DNA of 64,000 nucleotides from Hsuehochloa calcarea (lineage: Eukaryota > Streptophyta > Magnoliopsida > Poales > Poaceae), in the NCBI GenBank assembly GCA_036346395.1, contig CM070606.1, forward strand, positions 21,934,915 to 21,998,914. Reading direction: 5' to 3'. Position numbers and translations under genes: made by a program. This document shows positions 12,481 through 22,694 of this stretch, piece by piece. Position 1 is the first letter of the stretch; every line of letters starts with the position of its first letter. The notes beneath the pieces are model-generated. The model was given only the letters and a program-made list of their open reading frames with translations, did not search any database and had not been told where the DNA came from.

Positions 12481-12847
12481 GAGGGCACCTTAATCCTTTT
12501 CGTCATCATTTGTGAAGCTAAGGGAATGCTTGCCCATTTGGGAGATACACTTTGAGAACCACCCCACAGCGTTGACCTCTCGGCGTACTCCTTAGTTTGC
12601 GTTTTGGCGCATGCACGAGGCCGAACCCCTATTATGATGTTTACTTGCCTTTGCGGTGCTTGGAAAGGAGCTCATGCTCGACATCTTGCGAGTCTTTGCC
12701 GGGAGATCACGGGGGCTTGTCTTTGGGCGCGGAATTGCCTTAAGGGCATCGCCTGCGGTAGTGGGATGTGGTGGCGATGCTTAGCGCGGCAGGGCAGCGT
12801 TTTGGAGTTTTGCCACTTGGTGGCGTATTAAGCGGCACTCGTTCGTC

Positions 12848-14791
12848 TCATGCCGCGCATCTTGTGGTAGGCACACGGCGCCGTCTCACGATTAGGGTTG
12901 CTCCTTCTTCGTTGCGGCCTTCATCGGGCGCCCCTTCGATGGGCTTTAGGCCTTGATTTCTTCTTGGGTCCTCTGGTGGGGTTGCCCCGTGTTCTGCGTG
13001 GCGTCCACCACCGGAGTGATCCCTCCGTCCTGCCCTCTTCCAGGAGGAGCCTCTTGACTTCCTTCCCGGAGAGACGCTTCCATCCTTCGGGCGAAATCCC
13101 TTCTTGGCTATATCATCTTCTCCCCGTGCATATTTTTTCGCAACCTCAAAGAGGTCGTGGGTCGTCCTCGGGGGATCTCTCCCAAGGGCGCGATTGAGTT
13201 CTACCGGAAGTAGCCCTTCCTTGCATGCATTGATAACGGTGGAATATGGAGCATCTGCCACTTGGCTTCGCACTTTAGCAAAGCGCTTAAGGAAGTCTCT
13301 TGTGGATTCACCCTTCTGCTGCTTGACAGTAAAGAGTTGGTTAGGGAGCATGGGGCGCTTGTAGCTTCCTTGGAAATTCGCGCTGAACTCTTCTCTTAGT
13401 TGGTCCCAAGAATAGATGGAGCCTTTCTTTTGGTTGAAGAACCAAGAACGCGTCGTTCCGGAGAGGAATAGCGGGAGGCAGTTGCACATCTCTACTTCTC
13501 CACCTCCCCCAGCCCAAATCGTCGTGGAGTACACTTCCAGGAACTGCATGCGGTCAGAGTCTCCATCGGAAGGCCCGAGGTTAGGTTGGCGGAATTTGGG
13601 ATGGAAAGGAGTTTTGCAAATGTCTCGGCCGAGAGGGTTCCCAGTCTCCGAGATGCCCCTATCCCTTCGCGCAAAGGTGATGGTGATCGCGCGGTGCGAC
13701 GACGGCGATGACGGTGCTCTCCCGAACTGGAGGAGCTAGATGCCTGTCGATGGCGTCCATGATGCAGGCGCATTGGCGGGTGGAGAGCCGCGTCGATCTG
13801 CAAAGACGATCCGTAGGAGATCATGGATTCAAGATCCATTTCTTCACGGTGGTGGCGACCACACTCCCCAGGGAATCCGATTGGTGGCACTAGGACATGC
13901 CTAGTGCCTGCAGAGTGCATGCTCTTTTGACCCCCTTGGCCACAGCCGCCTTGATGTGAATCATTACGACTTAGTGAGCGCACTTGGGCCATGACAGGTG
14001 GAATGGTTTGCCCACCTGAAGGTGCAGGAGGGGGCACAGGAGGAGGAATGTCTTTTGGTCCCGCGTGCTCCCTAGTCGCCCCTGGCCATGTAGCACCTTG
14101 TGGATGGACCCTTGTACTAACTGGTGGGAGCTGGTTCACCATCTCGGATCTGGATCGCATCTGCCCAGTGAGCGGTTGAAGAGGTCGCGGCGCCATTCAA
14201 GGATGAACTCAGGCCTCGGAGGCTGAGGTGACGGGATGAATTGTAATGGAATGGACTGAGCTCCTCCCGATCCAGGGTTTGGTGCGTGCAACGGCCATTA
14301 AGGAGCCCCGTTCATTACCGCCACGTGGGCGAGTGGAGGGAGGATGTAAGGATGTCCCCCTGGTCCTCAGAGGAAAATCCCCCGCGCGGCCGGGTCGGTG
14401 GCCACTGAGCAGAAGGTGGTGGTGGGAGCGGGAGAGGCGTCTTTGAGGCGGCTGGGTGCGATATGTGGCCATCATGTAGTCCACACTGCCTTGCGGTTGC
14501 CTCCACCATTGCTTTGCAATTAGCGTCGAGCCCCGAAGCTATGGGCGGCCACGAGCTTGGCGACGCCGGGCCCTTGCCTCGGGCGGACACCATGTCGGTT
14601 GTGCGATGGGGTGGGGATGCTTGGCGGCCGAGATGGCGTAAGATGTTATGCATTCGGGATGAACATCCCCGATTTCCGAAGATAACCCACGCCTTGGGTT
14701 TTTCCGAGGAACAGACCGGTCATCCGCGGACTCCTTATGCTGCAGGCGGAGGAGGCCTTGTGGACTTAGAGTACTTCTTGGTAGGAGCCAT
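12848..14791 (-). pseudogene. Gag of Tat-lineage gypsy element
   Basis: The likely start is the ATG at 14,791 (MAPTKKYSKSTRPPPPAA), 23 bases after the primer-binding site. The N-terminal half (to about 13,600) is proline/arginine-rich and low in complexity, with several frameshifts. The retrotransposon gag domain is clear at 13,549-12,848: LFLSGTTRSWFFN, SWDQLREEFSANFQGSYKRP and TRDFLKRFAKVRSQV. It then passes into a basic segment. Gag forms the cytoplasmic particle in which reverse transcription occurs. Confidence 0.88.
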
Positions 14792-14813
14792 AGCCTTCTG
14801 TCGATTAGCTACG

Positions 14814-14831
14814 TCCCCACGGACGGCGCCA
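14814..14831 (-). promoter_or_regulatory. Primer-binding site, tRNA-Asp type
   Basis: One base after the 5' LTR the minus strand reads TGGCGCCGTCCGTGGGGA. The first nine bases match the complement of the 3' end of plant tRNA-Asp used by Athila/Tat elements; the following bases match partly. Confidence 0.75.
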
Positions 14832-14832
14832 A

Positions 14833-15250
14833 TGTTGTTGGTGTAAAAACCGAACACGAGTGAGAGGGCGGACGTCAGCCGTGCTACGGGCCGTCGTCCA
14901 CGAGAGCGAGAATGACACGATGGTTTATACTGAGTTCGGGATGCGAGAGGACCGCCTACTCCTGTCGGTGGCCTCACGGGGTTCGAGGGTTCCTCCCGGA
15001 GGCTCACCTGATGCCTTGCTTTCATAAATTGCTCAAGAGAGCCCCCCCTTGAATGAGGGATACATGGGGTATATATAGGCTCTTGGGCCTGTACAAATGA
15101 CGGGAATACCCTTCAGTGAAATAGCTAACCTATGAGTACAAACGAGGGGCATTATAGTCTTTTATGAGCATAACTGTATTTTTTGGACATGTACACGAAT
15201 CTTCTACAAAACGGGCCCACTAATGTGATGGATGAATTATCCTTACAACA
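14833..15250 (-). repeat. 5' LTR of gypsy element 7147-15250
   Basis: 418 bp, TG...CA, paired with 7,147-7,558. It differs from its partner by substitutions and by several 1-3-base indels around CG-rich words. Confidence 0.95.
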
Positions 15251-15255
15251 AGACA
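15251..15255. repeat. Target site duplication AGACA (right)
   Basis: Identical to 7,142-7,146. Confidence 0.93.
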
Positions 15256-16490
15256 TCAACATAACATCTACAGGTGGCTGCCCCTATAGCACACAAACAT
15301 AGCATGAGAACCACTCTCAATACTACCCGATCAGGTTTTAATTTTAAAATTCCAAAATGTTGAGTCTAACTCTTGAAAGATCTCCACAAGTGTGTCCATA
15401 ACCAAGGACTTGGCTATTCTAATATATTAAACCCTGCAGGGGTGTACAACTTTACCCACATGTTAGACCGCTCCTTTTGCCACCGGATAAAGCACACTTT
15501 CGAAGGTATGCTAGCAAAACTAAGTCCTACGAGACGCTTTCCAATGAGATGTATAAGCTAAGAGCCATCCGCATGGGTAAAACCCTCTGTGAACCGCCCT
15601 TGTGTGTGCAGACAGGGCTCCCACGGAGGACCCACATCAGCCCAGCCGTAGCAACTGCCGATGCCCCTCGAGTGAGGGAACTTAAAAGGACTCAGCCGCA
15701 TATTATCGTTAATAATATAACATTTTTCTCCTAACAACCACCACCTGCGACTCCGAGCTAACAGACGCCAAAGTACCAAGTCAAGTGCGCTCTCATATGT
15801 CCCTTATGTGGATGCACACAATAGTGCTTGGTCCGGTGGAACAAGATTTTCGGTCGTTTTCTTTTCATTTTTAGTTTCCAAATATAATAGCACAGAGTGC
15901 TAGATATAACATAATAAAAATGCTTAATGATGATCAAGGTCATCGACAAAATCGACAACCGCCCAATCTACCGGAAGCTAAGCATTGCGAAGCTTGGTAC
16001 CGAATAAACATAAATAGACCATATAACATCCTCTGGGCTCTAATCCACCAGCAAAATTATTAACTTAGGCTAGTGGCAGGGGATGAACAATTTTAGGGAA
16101 TTCATTCAATAGGATTAACTACCTCTAATCGCAAACATAATTTGTCGAATAAAACATGCATACATACAGTTGCAAAATAAGATAATAGTTCTTTATGTAT
16201 TAGGATCAACATGCATCAACGGAATGAGTGCTTGCATTTGTTTGCTGGTACATTGGACAGTCACATGATCATCTCCGTTGCACTCCCGAATCATCGTCAT
16301 CTAGCGATAAGTACCGACAAAGCGAAAACACCAAAATTCCAAAAGTTTTCAAAAATTATGAAATTAATACAAAAGGTAGATTATGATTTAATATGAATTT
16401 AGCAACAAAAATTATTCGATTTGGAATTCGAATGTGAAAGTTATAACCTAAACCATTTCTGCCGGAAGAGAAAATCTAATAATTAGGTTT
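15256..16490 (-). mobile_element. LTR-like repeat family, copy 1, right portion
   Basis: Read on the minus strand it matches the left half of the repeat at 28,205-30,880. Shared words include CATTGGAAATGTCTCGTAGG-like sequence, AAGTGTGCTT, a 'cacc(c/t)ctgcaggg/a' word and TTATGGACACxCTTG. It continues 6,076-7,146. It is non-coding; short open frames such as 15,373-15,561 are incidental. Confidence 0.6.
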
Positions 16491-16591
16491 TGAGAAGCTG
16501 TTAAGCAGTCTTGCTTTCTTCGAGTACTATTCGTTTGAGTATTCTTTGGCTTAGTCTTATTCGTTTTGAATATTGTTCATTCAACTTCACA

Positions 16592-16945
16592 CGGTCGGAA
16601 GGATGTTTGACTAAACGTGGTCAGAAAGAGGTTCGACTACTCGTGGTCGGAAGGAGGTTCGACTACACGTGGTCGGAAGGAGGTTTCGACTACCAGGTCG
16701 GAAGGGCGCTTCGACTACAGGTGGTCAGAAGGAGGTTTCGAGTCGAAACTGTTTCGACTACCTGGTCGGAAGGAGGCTTCGACTACAGGTGGTTGGAAGG
16801 AGACTTCGACTTCCTGGTCGAAAGGAGGCCGCGACTACAGGTGGTCGGAAGGAGGTTTCGACTACCTGGTCGACAGGAGGTTTCGACTACAAGTGGTCGG
16901 AAGGAGGTTTCGACTACCTGATCGGAAGGTTGCTTCGACTACATG
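16592..16945 (+). repeat. Minisatellite with alternating 25- and 27-bp units
   Basis: About 13 tandem copies of a GGTCGGAAGGAGGTTTCGAC unit, ending alternately in TACC or TACAGG, so the repeat behaves as a 52-bp dimer. The core has inverted arms (GTCG...CGAC). Because the units are not a multiple of three and lack stops, several frames stay open through the array; these are not genes. Confidence 0.85.
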
Positions 16946-17640
16946 AGTACCTAGTCGTGAATTTGATCGTGGCCATGGTCTCAGACCTGGTCGTAGCCAT
17001 GGTCGTAGACCTAGTTGAAAAGGAGGTTCGATCGTATGACGTGGTCGGAAGAAGGTTCGACCGCACACTGTGGTCGGAAGGAGCTCGGGGAGTAGCAAAA
17101 TGGGACGAAGAGGCCACGGGCTACCTTTCGGTGTTAATCTCGCCAACTGCAGTGGTTGGAGGCTCGGCCGGAGCGGGGCGAGAAGAGAGGCGAGCATGCT
17201 GCGGTGCCATCGGCGCTCAACACAGAGGCCTTCCCAGGGCAAGCTGGTGCCGGATCGGTCCTCCTGGCTTTATGTGACGCAAGGTGGTAGACGCGGGGAC
17301 CAGGGTCTTCATCTTCAACAACAGCGAGGTCCAAACGCGGCGGCGACGCAACATGCAGGGTGACGGCACGCTGTAAGGCGAGGAGCTCAACAAGAACTGG
17401 GGGAAAACGTTCAAGGGACCTCCAGAAAACTTATTGTGCTCTTGTTGACGGTGGGGAATGGCCGAGGTGGTCGAAGAAGGTGTTCATAGAAGGTCAAAAG
17501 AAGCCTGACGCCGTTAATGGGCAACGGCGGCGCTTCAGCGCGGAGGAGGTAGCCTGAGAGAAAAGAGAGATAAAGGAAGGTCAGGGAAGCACCAATGAGA
17601 GTCCGAGATGCTCATAGAGGAAGCAATTTGGAGAGCTCAC
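16946..17640. other. Unassigned GC-richer sequence
   Basis: Sequence between the minisatellite and the copia pol remnant, with more degenerate GGTCGGAAG words to about 17,085. No protein family was recognised. It could be the remnant of the copia element's 5' part or an unrelated fragment. Confidence 0.4.
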
Positions 17641-17641
17641 T

Positions 17642-18806
17642 GGATATGATATAAGATATGGGCATGATATTTTATTATTGAATAATGATGAGCCTAAGAC
17701 TTATAACGAGGCGATGATGGGCCCAGCCTCTGAGTCATTGCTTGAAGCCGTGAGATCTAAGATAAAATCCATGTATGACAATCAAGTTTGGACCTTGGTC
17801 GATCCACCTGATGTTAAAACCATCGAGTGCAAATGGATTTTTAAGAAAAAGATAGATATGGGTGGAAATGCTCACATTCATAAGGCGCAACTGGTGGCAA
17901 AGGGTTTCAAACAAATTCCAATTGTTGATTATGATGAGACCTCGCCTGTCGCTATGCTCAAGTCTATTTGAATCATTCTAGCTATTGATGCACATTTCGA
18001 TTAGGAGATTTGACAAATGGAACAGCTTTTCTAAATATAAACCTAAGTGAGAATGTGTACATGACACAACCTGAGGGTTCTGTCAATCCACAGGAAGCTA
18101 GAAAGATATGCAAGCTTCAGAAATCCATCTATGGATTAAAGCAAACATCTCAGAGTTGGAATATTTGTTTTGATGAAGTGTTTGACTTCATCAAGAATGA
18201 AGAAGAACCTTTTGTTTACAAGAAGGTTGGTAGGAGCAAACTTGTTTTTCTGATCTTATATATGGATGATATATTACCGGTCAAAAATGATATTCTTATG
18301 TTTCAATCTGTTAAAACTTCATTAAGAAATAGTTTCTCTATGAAAGATTTTGGAGATGCAGCATATAATTTAGGCACAAGGATCTATAGGGATAGATCTA
18401 ATAGGTTAATTGAATTAAGCCACGATATGTACATTGACAAGGTGTTGAAACGGTTCAACATGCAAGATTACAAAAAGGGTTTCTTGCCCATGTCACATGG
18501 AATTAGTCCTAACAAGAGTCAGTGTCCTTCAACACCACATGAGAGAGTGCTTCCAGTCCAATAGTTCTCAATTGTTATAATAGTGGAGCCATTGGACAAG
18601 CTAAGAAGTTTAGATCGCATCAAAAGTTCAAACACATACTTCGACGATATCACATTATTCTTGAGAATGTTGAAACAGGTGATGTGAAGATATGCAAAGT
18701 GCACACGGACTTGAATATTGTTGATCCCTTGACAAAGCATGAGGTTCACACAATAGCTATGGGTATTAGATACTTGAATGATTTGACTCTAGTGCAAGTG
18801 GAAGAC
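17642..18806 (+). pseudogene. Ty1/copia pol remnant (RT and end of RNase H)
   Basis: The plus strand starts near the copia RT entry (PKTYNEAM, then WTLVDPPDVKTIECKWIFK and LVAKGFKQ). It breaks at 17,971 and resumes at 18,010 with YMTQPEGSVNP, ICKLQKSIYGLKQTSQSWN, the catalytic YMDDIL and the DFGDAAYNLG block. After a deletion, the RNase H tail survives to VQVEDC directly before the LTR. Gag, protease and integrase are missing, so this is a 5'-truncated, dead copy. The junction (CAAGTGGAAGAC then TGTTAG) is the layout of BARE/Angela/RIRE1-type elements. Confidence 0.9.
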
Positions 18807-21318
18807 TGTTAGTGATGCCCTAGAGGCAACCATATAGATGATTATATCACGTCTATGTTTATTAGTTATAAAATAAATGTTATTTTCTTCCTCGGATGAA
18901 TTATCATTTATAAAGATTAACAAGTATATGATTTGTTGGTGAAGCTCTTTTAAGTTATATGATGTCATTCTAAATATATCCCTAGTCGGATGTCACTGGT
19001 CGGAACACGTGTGACTTATTGACAAGCACATGTATTGATTGATGATCATGTTTTACCGGTAATGGATATAGGGATATCAAATCAATAATGTGAACACATG
19101 TTAGAGAACATGGCGTTGGATTGACCCACCTTAAGACACTATTGAGATTGTTATGATTTTATGTCATCAATTGGTTTCAAGCAATGATGATGTATAATCC
19201 TTATACCTGAGATCAGCATAGTTTCCTACATGTGTAATAGTAAACATAGAGGTTGCCAAACGCTACTCTGTAACTGTGAATTTATAAAGGTAGCTTTTTG
19301 GTATAGAATGAAACATGTGAAAGGATGTGACTGGTCGAATATGGAATTTGCCTGTCCTAACAAAACCGGAGAAATGTCTAGACCACTCGATATAATTGGA
19401 TAAAGAAAATGCATGGTCGTGCTACTAGTGGTTGAAGAGTCGACCAAATGAAGTTATCCATCACGAGAACAAGAAAGTATTGAACAGTCCATTGATGACA
19501 ATTATCCCACCTGGAGTTCAACCAGATATCGTTAGGCAAAGGAGAATCGCAGCGAGTCATTGATTCGACCGAATCTGGTAGTCGTATGGAGATCTGATGG
19601 TATGGCCCGGTCGAATATGATCACTAATTGGTCAGCGAACTAGTCGTAAGGAATTACGAACTGATCGTGACTAAATATGAACTGGTCATATGAAGATACG
19701 AGCTGGTCGTAAGTAATAAGGACCTAGTCGTAAATCATATTGCATAAGGTTCGTCCAATATAATATTTATGTGTGTTTAGGGAATCGTTATGTCCTGCTA
19801 GGAACCGCTAACGACTCGTGGATAGAAAGGAGTTTCCGAGTCGCAACCATGGTTATTAAGGCGGTAAGGTGAGACGAGGCGACCCCCCCCCACACACCCC
19901 TTTTAAGCGCTATGGTGCGAGGCAAAGCTACACTTTACCACATCCTAAGGCGCTACGGATTAGTGCAGAGTTAGGATACCTTAATTGTATTCCAAATAAG
20001 GTATCCTAGGTCAGCGACCGACTAGCGACTGACTAGCAACATGGCAAATGAAAGGGCTTCTGTGCACAAAAATCTCAACTGCGAGCAAGTGGAAGTCACT
20101 ATCTCTTGTGCTCTTGTGCTAGTTCTTTGGAAGTCACTAGCTAGTAGCTAGTGTGCTACTACTTTCAAATAAAACAAAAGGAAGAGAATAAGTAATAAAC
20201 AACTCTAAAGTTGCACTCTCTATCTTCTCCATGCTACTACTTTCAAATAAAAAAAGAAGAGAAGCTACAGGCTCTCTGTCTTCTCCATGTGCTACTAGCT
20301 GTTGTGCTAGCTGCTGCTGCCTCCATTCAGAAACAGAGCAAGACTCGAAGCTCATCTTTCTATCCTGTCTTTCCTTTCAATCTCCATTCAGAAACAGAGC
20401 AGAGAGGAGGGGAGAGGAGGGGTGTACCTTCTGGCGCGACGGATGGGGCTGCGAGAGGGCGGCCGTGACGGCGCGATGCTACCTTGCTGGGCGATGGGTG
20501 ACGGGGAAAGGCTGGAGAGGGCGACGCCGCCACCTAGGGTTCAGGGTGAGTCTTCAGCTCTTCGCCATGTCCTCTTTCCCCTTCTCTCTTGCGGGCTCGG
20601 GTCGGGTCAAGCCAACACGAGCTCCTCATGCTTTGGCGATGGCCAGCCCAGGCCAGCCGGTCAAAGCGTCACCTCAGGCCTTCCTGACACCTTTCTCTGC
20701 TTGAGTGACACCTTAGCGACGCCTTACACTTGAGGCGGACGCCATACGCATGCGCGGCAAGGCAGGGCGATACCTTGACCCCCCGGTAGCGCCTTACCGC
20801 TTAGGCGACGACTTAATAACCTTGGTCGCAATGATAAAACATGAACCTACATGGTCACACACTTTAACAAGTTGGAACAAACAAGCTCGGATAGGATATA
20901 TTATGGGCTCTTTATAAGGGGATAAATTGGGTTGTTGGTACGTAAGAGTTGCTCCACCGAAACGCTTGCCACCATATTCCCGAAGGCTCTACTATGCGCG
21001 TTAGTGCTAGCACACCGGTGTACGGCATTCCACCACTAGATGTGTGGATACCATAGAGGCGCTGCTGTGGTTGCTATTGCGCTAATTGGGAACAATCCAC
21101 GACCTACACAAGGAATGTGATAGGTTGTTGTGGGAGAGGATCGGTGCAGAGGAGTTAGACGATCGGCTATGACTACGACCACTACATCGACGCGCTCGAT
21201 GTTGGATCATACTACTACAACTCTTCTTCCGCTGTATTGCGCGTCTAGTGGTAACGATCTATGATCTCTTGCTTGCATATCTTCCTGGTTTACGTGGTAA
21301 ATTTTTGAATTATCAGCA
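18807..21318 (+). repeat. 3' LTR of copia element (BARE/RIRE1-like), interrupted
   Basis: The LTR starts TGTTAGTGATGCCCTAGAGG immediately after the copia polypurine stretch. That start resembles the BARE/Angela LTR. The right end is approximate (an ATCAGCA near 21,318); the stretch before it (about 20,950-21,260) has the CTCCACCGAAACGCTTGCC word typical of these LTRs. It is interrupted by the TIR element at 19,848-20,825. No 5' partner was found in the window. Confidence 0.65.
19848..20825. mobile_element. Non-autonomous TIR element, Mutator-like
   Basis: The ends are inverted: the left begins CCATGGTTATTAAGGCGG and the right, on the minus strand, begins CCAAGGTTATTAAGTCG. Flanks share the word GTCGCAA, compatible with a worn 9-bp duplication (GTCGCAACC / GTCGCAATG) or a 6-bp one. 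Subterminal regions are full of 'aaggcg/cgcctta' words. The interior (20,060-20,700) is GC-rich with no transposase. Confidence 0.6.
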
Positions 21319-22529
21319 AGTGTAATCTACCTGTATCCTTTCAGGTGGCACACTAGTCAAAAGTTATCAGATGCCACAGTGATTTAATGCAAAATATAAA
21401 ATAAATTGTTCATGTTGTCTTGTCTCCACTTTGCAAGTAATCTAATTATCTTGACCCATGTGTAGACCATCACTTGAATCTCTCATACATGTGGGCCCTA
21501 ATATATAAGTGTACGAGTACATTGGAATGAATATTTGGTGGTGATGATAAGTTGGTTTGCTACTAAGTAAAAATGCTAGTCAGATCGCTTCTACTTCGGT
21601 TATTACTGATCTAGTGTGATTCAACCATGTTATCACGCTCGTTTTCTGCACAAAAACATCATGTTATTACACTACCGCTGGAGTGTTATTACACTTATAC
21701 CACTGTTTGACTTGAAAGTTTTGAGTTTGATATTTCCTTGGTTTGGTTTATGTCAGTTCCTTTTGGCTGCTGCTACTTTTTGGCTTGGACAGTTGGGCAT
21801 GACTACGTGAGAACTTGGAATATGGTTGTTGCTAGTTCATTTTGGAGGTCATTTCTGTTTAGAAATTACATTTGGTTCTCACATATTACAGTTTACTAGT
21901 TCCTTTTAGTTTGCATATTAGATATTTAGAAATAGAAAGTTATATGCTTGGAAGATGAAAGAATGAACAATATTTTGGTATTTCTGACTTTCTATGGATG
22001 TCAAATAATGAACGAGATAATCTAAATCTGCTATTCACTATTCAGTATTCAGTTATTCACTGTGAGTATATCATTGCTTTCTTGCTTTGTTATTGTTCAG
22101 TCAAATGCCTAGTCTTGAATCTTGAATGCATTCTCATAATCTTGCCTATAAATTTTTATTTCTTATTGTTTTAATGACAAAATATATTTATATTAGGCGA
22201 ATCCCATAATCCTATTTTCTAGAGTTTGCCGAATCGGACACCCGAATCCATGTCGGAATCGGACACTGGTGTCCGAGTGCTGGTAACACTGATGATGAGT
22301 GATGGACGGTAGGAAATGTTTATTTGAAAAAATGCATAATATACAAGCACATATCCCACAGTCACTTGGAATTTGTTTGTAGTGGGAGACCCCAAAGTAT
22401 TGCAAATGCTACAAAATTGCTTAAATCGTAGCAAAATTGCTAAAGAACATAATGACAAATAAACCGGCATACCATCTTAAATATAATTTAGAACATCTCA
22501 CACAAATAAGTACAAAATAATTTACCTAC
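21319..22529. other. Intron or flank downstream of TTC27-like exon 10
   Basis: AT-rich with no clear gene. On the minus strand near 22,412-22,370 a short segment reads CNTLGSPTTN, which looks like the start of the next TTC27 exon, but it lacks a clean acceptor and breaks after ten residues. A small palindromic 'gtgtccga' cluster lies at 22,215-22,285. Confidence 0.4.
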
Positions 22530-22607
22530 CATAACCTCGGGTCATTGGGTGTAATAGAGAGCCGAGCATTTATTAGACTAACTGCATCAGCAACTTAACC
22601 TAATAAT
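22530..22607 (-). pseudogene. TTC27-like exon 10 with in-frame TAA
   Basis: The acceptor TTTGGCAG and donor GTAGGT are intact. The reading is LLG, stop, VADAVSLINARLSITPNDPR and L. The stop (22,597-22,595) replaces a lysine codon expected between LLG and VADA (AAA to TAA). This exon leads into the TPR region in homologues. Confidence 0.8.
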
Positions 22608-22694
22608 CTGCCAAAGAACAAAACTTAACTTATCACACCCAAAAAAAAAATCAACTGAAAATATGCCGCCTGTATTTCAACTGGAAATGCATAC

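Larger units (their letters stand above)
7147..15250 (-). mobile_element. Ty3/gypsy LTR retrotransposon, Tat lineage, minus strand
   Basis: An 8.1-kb element flanked by AGACA duplications, with TG...CA LTRs at both ends. On the minus strand the order is 5' LTR (14,833-15,250), primer-binding site, gag, protease, reverse transcriptase, RNase H, a second RNase H-like domain, integrase, a 1.7-kb non-coding spacer, polypurine tract and 3' LTR (7,147-7,558). RT before integrase places it in Ty3/gypsy, and the extra RNase H domain is characteristic of the Tat lineage. The reading frame is broken in many places. The two LTRs are closely similar but differ by scattered substitutions and short indels, many beside CG-rich words. 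Confidence 0.95.

Noticed and set aside
16669..17277. 200-residue plus-strand open frame
   Set aside because: It is an open frame through a minisatellite; other frames are equally open and it has no family resemblance.
22370..22412. Possible eleventh TTC27-like exon
   Set aside because: Ten residues look right (CNTLGSPTTN), but the acceptor is not intact and similarity stops abruptly. Mentioned only as a hint.
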